Positions 23,294-37,800 of a stretch of 64,000 nt of DNA are shown in pieces. This stretch comes from Lethocerus indicus (taxonomy: Eukaryota; Arthropoda; Insecta; Hemiptera; Belostomatidae). The stretch covers positions 28,903,872 to 28,967,871 of the forward strand of contig JACDQD010000004.1 of NCBI GenBank assembly GCA_019843655.1. The letters run 5' to 3'. The notes under the pieces were generated by a model. It was not told the DNA's origin and did not search any database. It worked only from the letters and a program-made list of their open reading frames with translations. Made by a program: the position numbers and the translations under genes. Within the stretch, counting starts at the first letter, position 1. The number at the start of each line of letters is the position of its first letter.

Positions 23294-23541
23294 TGGGGGT
23301 TGGGGTGGAAGGTCGTGAGGTGGTGATGGGGGTGGGGTGGTGCGCTAAGGGCTGGCTGGCACTCATGCACGGTCCTTGTTGGACCTGTTCCCCTTTTTCC
23401 TGGGTGAAATTATATATTAGCCGGGACGGTCCGGTATTTTTCGAGTGGCGGGGCTCAAGCCTCTACCTGTACTGGTTATATTGTCGGTTATATACTGCCC
23501 CGGCGGGTTTTGGGGGCCGGTGGGGGCGGCGGGCCGGGGGC
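23294..23541 (+). other. Two neighbouring G-rich tracts with G4 potential
   Basis: 23294-23340 has G runs of 5, 4, 5 and 4 with one long loop. 23505-23541 has G runs of 3, 5, 5, 3 and 5. Both lie in a GC-rich island without a recognised gene. Confidence 0.5.
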
Positions 23542-24690
23542 GCACTGAACCGCCGAACACACGGCCCTGCGCGGGACATAATTTTTCAATAAAACTCCGG
23601 TCATTAATTATCCACTATAAAGAACGCCACAAGCAAACCGACCCACTTTAGAAATTGTAGCCGGTGCGGTACAGCTTTGTGCCCTGTCACTGGCCTACCG
23701 CGCCGGCCTCCCCCTCACTACCGGCCAATTCTTGACTTTGGACATTATTCCGATGATTTATTATCTCCCGTCAGCTTCTCCTCACCGACATAAGTGATTA
23801 AATTGTCCGGAATGTATTCTTGAATTCGTCACATGTACTGTCACAACACAAATGTAACGTCTATTTACTAAATAGCCCGCAAAACATATTAATATATTTA
23901 AATACAGCAACACCATTACATTATTTGATTTCGATAGAGTGTACTCGTTCATAATAATACATTGCATATTATAGGTAAATTCTTTCAATTTGAATTACAC
24001 AAGTATCAAATATCAGTAGTTGATTGAAGGATATAATGATGAACCTATTTCATCTTACCGTACATATGAAATTATAAACATATAGAAAAATAAATACCAG
24101 AAAACCAGTGATGGTGCCCTTTTCTCTCAAATGAGAGATCTATCACCCTTGCGATATTCTATCTCGACCCCTTTACATTAGATAAACCGGGCTTGGATTT
24201 TCGACAAAATATTGACGATATTTCGGACCCTTGAGGAATTAAATACTAAATTAAGCGCGATTAAAACGTCCCGTGACGCACCTGGAGAAAAACTTATTGA
24301 AGTTGGCAAGCAGCAGAAACGGGAGGAGGCGAGATATTGAAATAACTATGCCGCTGCCATCCCCCTCGCTGATCACCAAACCTTTCCAAACTAATTAAAA
24401 CTCCACTGGGGCGGTATTGAAAGTGCCGAATGAGCGGATGGAATTTGTGTGTGTGTGGGGGGTTATTCATCTGTACGACAGTATTCGGTATTATTCCAAT
24501 TCCTCAGTCGGTCCCCTTCCTCGCGCCGGCGGTCTATCCCAGGTGTGAATGGGAGAGCATTGAGAAGGCCTCAGAGGTGGACAAAGTATAACGAGAGCGT
24601 CTCGGGCTTTTCATTTCGAAAAATGAGCGCACGCCTCCCCCACTCGAGGCCACCCTGTCAACTATTGTCCTTTTCCAAACACGAACCGCA

Positions 24691-24717
24691 CCCTCTCTCT
24701 CTATCTCTATCTCTCTA
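24691..24717. repeat. CT/CTAT microsatellite
   Basis: CCCTCTCTCTCTATCTCTAT followed by CTCTCTA. Confidence 0.8.
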
Positions 24718-27700
24718 TGGTAAGTACGTTGACGCTAAAAAATATTTTTCCAATCCTATCAATACCCCAATCCTTTTGTAGTTGTAGCCGTAACTACCCT
24801 TAACCTGGCAATCGATTGGTACAATAAGAAAAATTCAGACGAAGTAAAATCATTCCACAATAAGGCAAACAAGATGTATGAGTTCGTGAAATTTTATCAG
24901 CACTACTACAAATAATCTGACCAAAGATGTAGGTATTTAACACGCACACCGTGCGTATTAACAATATTCCGTACGAATGTCGACATGGCGTACTTATTAA
25001 TTATTCCAACATTCGTCAACCGGATGTAATTTATGTCCAACAGGATATGAACAATAATTTAACAAAAAAATAAAATAAAAGCAAATCGTTTCTTTCATCG
25101 TATAGTACTTTGATATCTAAATTTATTAGCTCCATAACACGTTCTTTCTATTGAAAGATTATCAGGAATTATTACTAAAAACCAGGAATTTGCGTACTAT
25201 AATAATTATATTTACTGTAATAATAAAGTTAAGTAATAAATGAAGGTTCTTAGATGAACGCACAATTAAAATTAATACTGCAATTGCGGTGCTTCCGATT
25301 TAAATCTGTGGTTTATCTGTTCAACAGCTTAACTTAAAGTATATTTAAGAATTTCCAAATTGCCCTACACCGGAATATACCTACAAAATGGAACTAAAAT
25401 AATCCATTACTCACTGGAATGCAATTGAAATATTAAAATAAACACGTAAGGGAATAGCGAGAATTCTGTCGAACGCTAATTCCTCCGGCAATCGGAGATA
25501 TTTCAAATGAAACACGGGTCGATAAGAATGAAAAAAGGTGGTGCCAGAATTTTGAAGGAAATGTCAACAGAAATTCACCGGCGAAAATATTTCCTTCTTC
25601 TCTCGTGTATCAGCGTTTTTTTTTGACGCGGTGCGTTTTTCCCATTTATTCATCCAAATGGAAAAACGAACCGAGATAAATCTCTCGGGCCGGCTTCGCG
25701 CAAATTTTACCACCGGCTAAACTTTACCGCGCCCTGCATAAATATTTGTCGCGCCCAACTAACTCACGGACCCCCCCAAGTTATCATCCGAAAGCCGTAA
25801 TATTACCGGTACACAGTTTATCAGATGCGTATATCGGAGCCGGAGGAATATAGAGGACAACTATTCAAATTACCGTTTATTTTTGTTCATTCGCTGCGGC
25901 TTGAAATACAGTCGTTCTCTGTATCGTGGTGGATGTTCAGTATCATTCTATAGATCAGAGGGACAACCCGTCTACACTTTATCAGACGATATTACTACAA
26001 CTATTTTACTCTCTTCTATTAAATTGGTAGATATAAAATAGGTTGGATATTTATCTCTTTGCATTGGTGACGTCACGGCGCAACAGATAACAAAGAGAGT
26101 GAACGAAGAATTGAAATTGCGCAAGCGATGATATTATGTACAATTGTCTGCCTTTTCCAACTGTGGATTGAATTTCCACTCTGTGAAAGTCATTAGTGAA
26201 ATAGGGCGAGCGGATTCAGAACCTGCCCTACTTTAATTCACTGTAAGCAACTTCTTCTTCTCATCTTCCCGATAGTAACTTTAGTATTGATATTACCAGA
26301 GAATTTTCCTATTTAATCTGTAAATCCTCCCCACATTCGACCCTCCCCGACCGGGCTCGGTCTAACCCACCCCACATTGGTTTGTTCGCTGTATCTCCGC
26401 CGAAGATCTGTTCACGAATCCGTTCGGCTAATTTGTTACCGGGGTCTCGAACAACCGTAGGGGAGGGGACGGAAATATGCTAATGCAATAGAGGGTGGTA
26501 GGGGCGGGGGTTGGAGGCCGCAACACCGCGCCAGAAAGCGAGACCCTCATAAATCGCCCCGGGTCCAACAAATTACAGCTTGAGTCCGCTGACCAACGCG
26601 GCCGACACGAAACTCCCGCGGGGAATTTCGTTTTAAAAACGAAAAAAAATAAGAAAAGATTAAAAAATAATCTGATCTCGTAATGAGAGTCGATGACTTA
26701 ATTGACCGCCCCCTTTGGCAGGGAGAAGCGTGAGTGGCCAGAAGGTATAATAACCGGAATTCTACTTCATAATTTGCGGGCGTAATAATCAGAAACAGGT
26801 AAATTTCGAATACGTATTCGATTCGAAGTAAATTTAATTAAGGTGATTGAATTAAAAGAGTTAAATATATTATAGTCTAATTAGTTCGATTTGTAGTGTA
26901 TACCGTTCAAAAAGCGGACAATTGATTTATACTTTGGTGAAAATTCATTATTTTCCCTGTTTACGAATATATGTTAGTATATTCGTAGCTCCTTTTTCCA
27001 CTGAGCCTGAGGCAAATAGGTTTATAAATTAGGTTTCATCAAACAAAAATTTCCTAAGTTCTTAATGAACTAATACATTATTGTAGATCAGTTGTGTAGT
27101 AATTACTGTTTACTAAATAACATATCCATAATTCCATAATATGGATTATCCATAATATTCCATAAAATGTAGGATTACATTGTCATCGAATGAAGAAGAC
27201 GTAATGAAATTATTCTTTTTTCATATACTCTCAAATCCCAAGCCGGTCAAAGTCGGCCCAAAATGTAGCGGTCATCGTAACCAATTGTCATGGCCTCTAA
27301 TTTCCAGGTTTTTACAATATGGTATGTGCCTTACCTCACCGTAACATTAAAATCAAATTCGATAACAATCGCTTCTGCTGAATGCCTGATTAATGCCTCA
27401 TCATACAGATTCACAGCCGTTCAGTTTTTTGGGCACAGTCGAAGTCGTTATAAACCGTAACATGTTACCGTTTTTTGCAGATCGTTTTATAAAACGATCG
27501 TTAATTAAATTGACATTTGCACGCCACAGTAACTTTGCGATATATAAAATATCTCTCACAAATCGAAAACATGCTTTGCGGAAAACATGTTTCTTATCTT
27601 AACATCGAACTGAACTGAACAGTTCAAATAATGAATGTCAGGCTATGTCTGTGACTGAAAGGCAGGAATGTAATAATACGTTATTTATTACTTTTAAGGA

Positions 27701-30700
27701 CTTGTTCCTTTACAAAGTACAAGACGACTATATTAATGAGAGCCGTAATGTTTTTTTTCATCAAAGGAATTATCCTCATTCATTTACATCTAATTGTTTA
27801 TAAGGTTAATAGAAATAGCAAAGGAACTGTAAAACTTCATTGAATATGAAAGGCGAGGGTGCCTGCAGAGCGTTTAATAATTTGGTTACATTAATTGTAT
27901 ACAATTTTTAACTATTACAGTTTCCCAACTGTATGAGAACAATGTCCATTATCTTCAAGCATAGTAGACGTATTTTGCGTCGCATAAATAGCTCGCGAAT
28001 AATTTACATTTGAATAGAGATTTACATGTATACAGTTCGGACAGTGTTGAAATTTCCGAAGTAAATTTTATAATTTTCCTGTTTTTTCCTCGCGTTAATA
28101 TTTAAATTTAATAATAATTAACGAATGCTATCATTGTATACAACACAGCAATATTTCCTTCCTTCCTTTTCATTTATTATTATTTGATTGCCCTATCTAT
28201 TAAATGATATTGTATAAATTTCAAATATGTTACCAGGTTCTTTGGAAATCTTCTATTTGAAACCCGACTCGAGACAAAATTTGGTTTACGGGTTTTGCGG
28301 AATATAATAGTTCCAGTGCATTACATTACTTATCAAGAATGCGACATGATAATTTGTGGAATTAAAGTAGCATTACCGTCTACAAGCCTATAGTTTAATT
28401 AAACTTCAGAATATGACTGCAGTTCCCATTTTATGATCCCCCTTTTAAGTGTTTACTGCCGTAATAAACATGAGGGATGGTTTGAGGATGAAATGACTCA
28501 GATTGAGAAATCCAAAAACAGATGGTTTTCTCGGCTGTAAAACTTTGTAATTAGGTTACCTCTTTATATTATCTCCCTGAGATTTTATTCGGAAAGCAAT
28601 AAGATCTTTTTCCGGAAATTTTAATAGCCATTGTAAAACACGCCACTCCGTCTCCTCTCTGCTGTCGTTAAATTAACCGAAATCATTTCCATCTTAATAT
28701 ATTTGAATGAAATTGTGCCAATATTTTTAATATAATCCACCCACAAATGCTTATTATGTATTTAATGGGTGATTAATAACCTTATTCCCTTTTCTATTTA
28801 TTTAACATGTTTTTAATATGTTGTTATAGAAAGTTAGATTAAGCAGCTTCTCAGAACAATTGCATAAAACTATAAAATAAAAATCAGGTAAATATTTCAT
28901 GATTATTTTATATGATACATATAATCACTTTTTCAATAAGGGTTTATGAAATATAGTATTTATTACGGCTGTGTTATAATTTTATATAAATAGTTATACA
29001 ATGAAATTATGTTCTGTTGAAAAGTAATTATTTAAATTCAATCAGGAAATCGTGTCAGTCACTAATGATGAATGTAAAATTAAATATTACATAATCGTCA
29101 TTAAGTTTAATTAATAATTTTATTAGTTATTTCCGCATATTAATAACGGTTGGGTTGATGTTTCAGAATCAACCTGAACAAGTTTGGACAGACCCAGAGG
29201 TAGCCTGGAGGAAGAAATGAACATTTATTGTCCTATAAATTTTTTTTCAATATCAGAAGCTGCTGGAATCCGCTGGAAAATATACTTTCTCAGCAAGAGT
29301 CTTATATTAACAGCTCCCGGAGGGCAGACACCGGGCTTCTCTGCTACTCGCACTGAGACGGGACTTTTTCTATTCTCATTGGGTTCTTTTTCTGTTCCGC
29401 TGAGTTCTATTGAGATGGAAATATTAACAAATACATCCCTACGAGATTGTACATAAATTTATAATTATATTGTAATTTTCATGCGCAGAAATGTGCAGTG
29501 GTAATTTAAAAATGGGGAAGTTCTGGTCTTGGAAACTTATATTATACCTTTATGGAAATAATTGGTTATTCGGTGCGCTCAATCGTACAAAGTCCACTAT
29601 TTGAACTGGTATCAAGACAATTATAGCGGGAAAGTGAACATTGATGTCGATCTAATTTCTGTTTCTAGAGATAATTTATTGTATAATGTGGCTGGGTATT
29701 GTGTTAGTGCTCGAGGAGGGCTTCAACACGGGCTTAGTTGTTATGAGACTTAGCGCTGTCTGTTGTCAACAGTGCCGAGAGAGCGCCCATGAGCCTCCCC
29801 GCCAACTCCGCTTTTGTTGTATCCTTTCTGAAAAGTTTTTGACATCTCCTTTACCTCTTTAAAGGGGCAAAGTTGAAAGCGAGTCCGACACCACCGCTTC
29901 CAAATTTGCCCCACTCCACCGCCCTCGGGCGGAATTGGGATATGCGTCACGCTTTGATGCGAATTTTCCACGAAACGTCTGCATTTAATAATTGGGGTGG
30001 AGGGCTCGTGTACATTAGGGACTATATCTGAAAATAATATTGGACTGTTGGATGCTAAAAAATACTTGTTCTGTAAAATTGTTTTTGACTCAATTTCATT
30101 ATCTAGGTTGGTGTATCACCTTCAGGTAAATACCATATCCACTATTTGAAGTTTTCCTGGATGGTTTTTTCAATTTATGTTTCCCTGCATTGTACATCCC
30201 TGTATTAAATTCTTCAGTGATCCAAGTAACTTCTGAAACTTCTAGTAGGGTGTCTCATAAATGGACCATGTGAATATTGAAAATACACGGAAATTGACTA
30301 GATCCCTGCTTTAGTCAATGCCTCTAAGTGATACATTGTATCGGTAAATAAGTATTGTACCACAGAATTGAGGAAACGGTGAAGGCCAGTATTTAGAAAA
30401 TAATACAAAATTCAACCGCTGCCAATCAGACACTTGGTTAGACTAAGAAATTGGGGGAAAAAAATTAGGTACGGAACGAATCTCGGTGCCCGTCCCTCAC
30501 TCGACAGTCCAAACCCGAAGTGATTTCTCGAGTGACAATTTTCTTCGGAAGTGAAGAGGATTGGATGAACTGGGCGGGATAAAAAGGGTTGCTATCCGAG
30601 GATTGAGTAAGTGGATCATGTATATTGTATTCCATTGGATTAGGTTGGAGCGTTGAAGACTCGGATTTAGATCGGGAAGATTGATTTGGAATTGAATTAT

Positions 30701-31329
30701 TAACTTTATCTGGTATTCATCTTGAGAACAGAGACGGTGGGATTAGATTTTTTGTATTCATTCCGTTCTGTTTGACGCGTGATTGGCTTTCGCACTGTGG
30801 TCGCTCTTCATTAGACTTGGATAAGTGAATATGGAAACGGTTTGTGGAAACGGATTTTTCTAAACCTGATTGTTGGAATACCCCTCTTGAATATGCAACC
30901 TCAATTGACATAAATCGCGAAAAGAAATTCACACTTGATTGGATTATGGAAAAGCGTATTTGTACATTTAGCGGTAAACTTTTAAGGACTGTTCCCAATA
31001 CAAAATTAAATTACTTTAAATATTTTCTAAATTATAATACGTTTCAGATGACCTCGCCTCATACCTTACCATTGGCTCATCAATCACATTGTTCACTACC
31101 GAAAACTACTATAGCTTTTGAGTTTACGATCAGTTCGACACAAATGGTGTGTATATTATATATTAGATAAAATCTCGCAGGAATTCTTACTGTACTATTG
31201 TTAATTAGCACCGGCCGTGTGAAAGTTGTGCCCGGACGTTGTTCGCAAAGGTGCAAACCGACCGCTGACTGTTCGCAAATGGGTCTAGCGCCGGGGTAAA
31301 TGGACCGAACGGATTTGCCGCATAACGAC

Positions 31330-31367
31330 GGGGGGTGAAAAGGCGGGGGGTCGGAGGGGGAGAGGGG
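31330..31367 (+). other. G-quadruplex-prone motif
   Basis: Runs of six, six, five and four G with short A/T-containing loops, about 280 bp before the piggyBac-type MITE. Confidence 0.55.
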
Positions 31368-31650
31368 CTCATTGTCTGGTCGGAGGCGGATTAAAAGCGA
31401 GGTCCGCTATTCTGCCAACTCTCAACTGAGGCTTCGGACCCGACGGGCGGCGTATTTTGGCAGAGACGTCCCAGGCGACAATGGTTAACTCGGCGCCCAT
31501 GCCAAAATACAGCCACTGATGAACCGCCCGCTACAATAATGTAGAATGGTATAATCGAATAAAAAAAAAATCCACGTGAGAAAACGCCCCACGAAAATAT
31601 CGGTAGTCCTTACGTGCATTTTTACCCAAAATAGCTACTGCAGTGATAAA

Positions 31651-31884
31651 TTAACCCTCTATGGGCCCGTGTAACTTTCAGGTCACATTTCAATCGAAAT
31701 TTTACCAAATAATTATAGCTTTTTTCGTGAGATGGCGGATAAATCATAATCCTATAACGTTGTCAAGACAACCAATAAAATTATCAATTTTTTTTCATTC
31801 GCTTATATGGGTTTATAAATGCTGATTTTTCGTTCCCCCAATTTTTTTGGATTCAAAATAAAAATTCGGCCCATAGAGGGTTAA
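31651..31884. mobile_element. piggyBac-type MITE
   Basis: The element is 226 bp (31655-31880) bounded by TTAA on both sides (31651-31654 and 31881-31884). It has a perfect 13-bp terminal inverted repeat, CCCTCTATGGGCC at 31655-31667 and its complement at 31868-31880. TTAA target duplication and ends starting CCC are the signature of the piggyBac superfamily. The interior is AT-rich, has no transposase frame and is too short for one, so it is a non-autonomous copy that would need a transposase from elsewhere. Confidence 0.88.
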
Positions 31885-34800
31885 AGTGAATTAAATGGGT
31901 AAAACATTATTTATTATAATTAACAATGAATTCTCGAATTGAGCAATATAACACATGCAACGCATCTTAGTTTGTGCTCCAGTATTGTCTGGCAGATGCT
32001 AACGTTGACCTTTTTATTCCTTCAGAAAGGTTTCTCCGTCCTTTTAAGTAATCTTTTCCAAGATGTTCCCCGTTATTCAACTTTACGATATATTATCGAT
32101 AAAATATAACAGTATTGAAAATAAGTTACGTTGAACTGAAATTAAATTATTATACCGGAATTTTATGTTTCAAATATTATTTCTGTAGTTTGTATAATAA
32201 AAATGATTCCTGCGTTCAATTTTAAAGTGTCGGCTACTCTCGCTTATGTACAATTAAACAAATTATATTGTGAAAAAGGTTTGGTAATTCGACCGAATGT
32301 ACGGGGATCGAAGTCGAATTATATTTTATAATAAAGGCACGCTCGTTAGGCTTAATTCGATTGTTACAATTAGCGCCGCGAGGGCAAGTTGGAAAGCAAT
32401 CAGAGTATAATAACAGGGTACACGTGTAAAGGGAGAATGGCCGAGCGGTATGAGCCGGGCTCCAACTGTGGCCCTAAATTAGCTACGTGTTTCTGTGGCT
32501 GTCTTTAGGCGTGTGGGGGACAACGTGTTAAGGCAGACCCCCACCCACGCCCACCCCGCCAATATGCCAGCAATATGGGCGCCACAACCTTATGTCTCGC
32601 GTCACCCACACAGACTCGTCTCTCTTCCCTCCGGATAGTTCATTTAAACCGAACGAAAATTACATATAATAAATTGTATTGAATGCATTACGGTCGAATA
32701 TCATTGAAACAGAATAACATAAGAAAAAGGTGTCCTAACTTAAACGCGTCCAATGTCTCTGCTTTAGCATTATTGAAGTCACATTCTAAACGTAAGGAAA
32801 CAAGTTTAAGTTAGTCATATAACGATGTTTCATTGGCACGCTACAGGCGTCACGCGGAGACGAAGGCATGAGACCGTAACCTCCGAAGTCCCTGACAAAA
32901 AGAAAAAAAAGAAACGGGCATTAGGAAACGGAAATTCTCAACGTTTTGTACGACGCTGCAACGTGACGTCAATTATTCAGCCGTTTTATCGACGACGGTT
33001 TTACGACCGAGCTGATTATATTAAGAGCAATGACTGTATCGCAGCCCACACTGCGAAATTGTGGATGGTATAAAGCCGGTCACTTGGGTCCGATGTATGC
33101 TCCAAAGGAGTGCTGTATATTTTAACGATTTGCACCCTTTTTTTCTTCCGCTTCGAAATTGGAATCGAATTACGTTATATTTCAATGAATATCTTTGGAC
33201 ACCTGTCTCGTAATTTCATTACCCTCAGCATCGTGGGCGGGATGGACGTATCGGCCAATACCGATATTATCTGTTTTCTAGTCAGGTTTTCTTGTTACTT
33301 GGCAGGTTGTTCTACTCTTAGTTTGAAACAAAATTAATGATAGAAAATTGCAAAACTGCCAAACCGATAAACGCTAATACGGCAGTAGAATTAACGACGA
33401 AATGCGGTTCCAATTTATGTTGCCCAACGTTTGTATTTGTTGGAGCTTATTTATTCGATATTAGAGAGGGTGAATGGTGCGCTACTCGGAATAGTGGAGA
33501 CAGCCGGGTGTTAGAATTGATGTGTCGGTGTTATCTGAGAGACAGTGTTGTGTTTAACATTCATGCCCTGTCCTCCTCCTGGGCCCCTTCTGTTATCCCT
33601 TTCAGATTCCATCATCTCCCGGCCATCCCCTAATGACGGAGGCGCGTCACATAATATGTCGGGTGAGAGAGCGGGCGAGCTGCTAACACTAACGCCTGAG
33701 ACATTTTTCTCAATTAAATTAATATCACCTATCACAATGTTATTTTCATGTGCTCAGAATCGTAATTGTAAACTGGCTGCTTCTTTCTCGGATTTAGAAA
33801 ATATATATAAGCTGAAATTGCTGATCCCGACTTAGGCAAAATTTAAGTTTTTCCCAGATTTTCACGAGAACAAAAATAATTGCCATGTAAATTTTGCAAA
33901 AAGGATCGTTCAAATTCTCGTATATCACTTTCACATATATCACGTTCACTAATTAAAGCTATACGAATGGCAAATAAAGATATCATATTAAATATTTTTT
34001 TTATCATAATAATGTTTCTGGGTTTATGTTTCAGGGGATAATTAGTAATTAAAAATTAACTAAGCGACTAGAAATGTAAATTATGATTTAGGGACAACCA
34101 ATCCAATGTGTATACATTTTGAAATATACTGTTTAACTCTGTATATTTATTAGCACAAATCCATTTCATTTGTGTTATGATCTTTCGAATTATTAGTGTC
34201 TCTGAAAATATATACGTTTCTACGCAACACACTCAAGGTGAAACGTTTGAAACGGCTTATAAAATTCGCTCATTAAGTAACATTTCCTTAACGTTAATTA
34301 TCTTTATGTGACTTCGTCGTTAGCACAAAGTTCCGTCGTATACACGGATTTAAGCGGAAGTTTTAATACATTTCCTGGAGGGTGTACATGTAGGGGAATG
34401 TTCGGAAGCTTGTTTTCATGTTTGTTAATAAAATTGAATTTTATCAAGAAACTCCATCCCAGAGGGCTTACCCTATTTATGGGTGGGGGAGGAGGTTAAA
34501 CTTTATCAGATGTATGTTTAAATAAACATTCTTAATTAAATCGCTATCTACCCAATTTAACTTCACAATTGTGGAAGTACATCGGTTTAAAAGGCAGCGC
34601 CGCCAGTGATAAAAGCATCTTTTTACAGGCGTCATTAGCATAAAATATTATGAGCAGCGCGAGTGATGTAATAAGGACATTTACTGTAAATTATTCGTAC
34701 TGATACAGCCGATTTAAAATTCATGAGACACAAGAGTAATGAAATATTTATATCATGTCACGGCTGATATAATTGTATTCTTTGGGTGCAGTCTTTTAAT

Positions 34801-37800
34801 ACTTTAAGACAAAAAATTGAATTATCCTTTCGTTACGTAGCACATTTATTGTTATGTAATACACACCAGTAAAGAAAATGTTATTTTATTCCCACGAACG
34901 TATTTGGATTACACATAAACGCAATTTAACGATTGAAATTTCTATCCATTAGTTTAAATAAATAACTGAGAAACAAACGGGATTATCCATTTTCCAGAGA
35001 GAATTTTCCATTTACAAAATGAACTAAACGGAATGAGTGTTTCCCCCGTGTTTCTAAAGCGATGCGTTATACATGTTTATTTCTTTAATTCATTTGGCTG
35101 GATTATAAGCATGTTTTAAAAATGCGAGCGGTCAGAATAGTAAGTGCTTATCTGAATGGAGTTCTCGAGTGGCCTCTCTTCAAGTGCAACCGACCCTCTC
35201 TAATGACGCCACTTATAAGATTCAATACAAAATCCCTGTAGTGTTTAGCTCCTACTTACTGTCCAAGCATTCTTGATCGTTTCAATATCTCTCAGTTGTC
35301 TTCGCCCGGAGCACTGTAAAATAACAATTTCTAAAACCTTACATTCACTGAACTACATTCCTGTACTCAGTTAATTGGATAGCCTAATAAAATTAGTATA
35401 AATATGTTGTTACCGTGAATATAGCTTGTACAAAATATTGCTTATGCAACTCTTTTATAAAAAGGAGGTATTATAAAAAAAGGAAGTAAGGTAAAGTATT
35501 TTATGAATGCGCCAGATGGTAAGAGCACCACCACTTAGACCTCAACTTAGTTCAAGACTCTGGAAAGATTTTTGTATGTAAAAGTATTTAAATTATATTT
35601 TCGAACTGCTTATAATTCACATCATCATTATTGATGATATTAAAGAAATATAAAATTCATTACTACCTATTTTATATCAAATTAATAAGGCATGAACAAC
35701 AAAATGATGTAATTTTGTGATTACATGGTACAATTGTGTCCAATCTATTACTAACTAAAAATAATTTAAGATTTTTTTTTATTTAAAATAATAAATCCTG
35801 AGAAAGTACAGTGGCGTAAAGAAGATTCTACTACTTCATTTGTGCATGTGAAGTCATTATTCACCAGAATGAATCGACCGGAGTCGCGGTTATTCGTCAG
35901 CTCAATCTAATATGCAAATACTAGAACCCCAAACCGAATTCCTGAGGTCTTAATGAGGTCGGATTTAATTTGAAATTATAATAAAAACGGTCAGATAAAA
36001 CCTCGGGTCTGAGATGGGGTTAGATCCCCCGTTCCTAATTAGTAGAGATTAAGACACCGGTGAGTAAAAAGGAGGAAAAATAGAAGTGAGCGTTCAGTTT
36101 AAATCATAATTACGAATCGGGATTGAAGCCGGGTTAATTTAAAACGCAGAGCTAGGCCAGAGATGGGATTTTAATGGAGGACTGTTTTTAATGAAGAGTA
36201 TGAAGGTCGCTTTTGTAGGTTTGCGAATAATTCACCCGTGAAGTTTTCATTAACTTTGTTCAACTTGTTGTGATGCTGTTGTATGAAACAGATATTATGA
36301 AATGTTTGGAAATATAAATTCTTTGTTATTGATAACAATGGAAAATGAATCGCATATAAAAAAATACGAAATTATCCACAGACGATGTTTAATTTTTTAC
36401 TTGGAAAGTGCAGGAGATGAAATTTGTTATTTTTAATTATTATTTGCACGTTTAAAGTAATAATTTTATTTAATAACAACAAATTTTAATAATTTTTAAT
36501 TATAGGGAAACAAATTTGTCGATCTTTGGGAGATGCATCTGTTTATATTTCCTAGTCGGAAACATTTAATACCTCAAATCCGAAACATAGCTAATTTAAT
36601 AATTGAAAAAATTAAAAAAGAGGCAGTAAATAACTGGAAATACTTGTAACGCTCAATCCCATCAGTATAGAAAAATGAAATAGTATCATTTATGAAATCA
36701 AGAAGAAGGACTCGGAAAGCCTAGTTGAACTATTTCCAGATCTTGATTATTTTTTGTTATACTTGAAATATGCTTATGAAAACAGTGAGGTATTAATTGG
36801 AATTGCTTTCCATATTCATCTCATAGTTGTAGGCAATTAAAATAATAAGTACTAAATAATTTATCATTGGGGGTGATGACAAATTGCAATAGTTATCATA
36901 GGAGTGTAGAGTAAACAAAATTATGATGTCCAGTTTACTCGGCGTTGTTAGTTACTGGAGTGTCTCCGGGGGGTAAATGTGTATTTAAGCATCGGTCGTT
37001 ATTAGTGGGGTCCGGGAAGGCGATGCCTTACTCTGGCAAGGTTGTAATTAATTACAGGCCAAGGATCAAGGCTGTTAGGGGTAGGCGGGGGTGGTCCCTC
37101 CTCGTCAACATCTTTGAAGACCGGCGGCGGGCCCATCCACCGCAGCCAACTGTCAAAGGACTTAATTCGGGTTGAACAGTTTTAATTCTTTCAGAAGCCC
37201 ACACCCCCCCCTCTCAACCCCCTCCAATGGGCACGACAAATAGCTGTCTTGGCGATAAAGCTCACACTGCTCCACCCTCCTGATATGGCAGATTAAAAAT
37301 GTTACATTAATCAGGTTTTAAAGGAATAAAATTTCTTATAATCACATCTATTCGTGACTATTTAGTCGAAAGAAGGGCTCTTTCTTCTTACTATCGTCAG
37401 TTGATATTCCGCAGTGGGGTACTGAAACATTTAAGCATTATTAAGAAATGAACATTCGTATTAAACTCCATGAATTGATATACGCATATTACATATTCAT
37501 GCCATTAGAAGGATGTGTAACACAAATATAAATAGGTGTTTAAGCACTAATTTATTAAGCTTTGTCCTGTTTCCGGCATCGGGCCGAATTTTCTCTCATT
37601 TGTGTAAATATCAAATAAAAAAAATTGTATATCTGGAATATTTTTGCGCTTATTATACTTTAAGACTTGGTCACTAATCCGTATTTGGTCACTGCTCACT
37701 ACCAGTATTTACTATGACATCTGTCGATGAATAATTTCTTTTTTCTACATTCTATCTTCCAATCCTTTGGGTTCATGATTGGAATTTAAGCCACACCGAA

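Larger units (their letters stand above)
20303..31650. other. Gene-poor region with G-rich islands
   Basis: No exon was recognised. Short AT-rich stretches alternate with GC-rich islands that carry long G or C runs (20738, 22418, 22548, 23294, 23505, 31330). A CT-rich microsatellite lies at 24691-24717. Open frames in the islands have Gly/Pro/Arg-rich translations with no family resemblance. Confidence 0.5.

Noticed and set aside
29167..29199. Possible micro-exon after TTTCAG (Asn-Gln-Pro-Glu-Gln-Val-Trp-Thr-Asp-Pro-Glu, then GTAGCC)
   Set aside because: Good acceptor and passable donor, but only 33 bases with no family match and no neighbouring exon.
32431..32470. tRNA-Leu/Ser-like start (TGGCCGAGCGG, a perfect A box)
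   Set aside because: No B box, anticodon arm or matching acceptor stem follows within 100 bases, so it is at most a broken SINE or tRNA relic.
35812..35830. CAGTGGCGTA, similar to a mariner-type terminus
   Set aside because: No inverted partner was found within several hundred bases.
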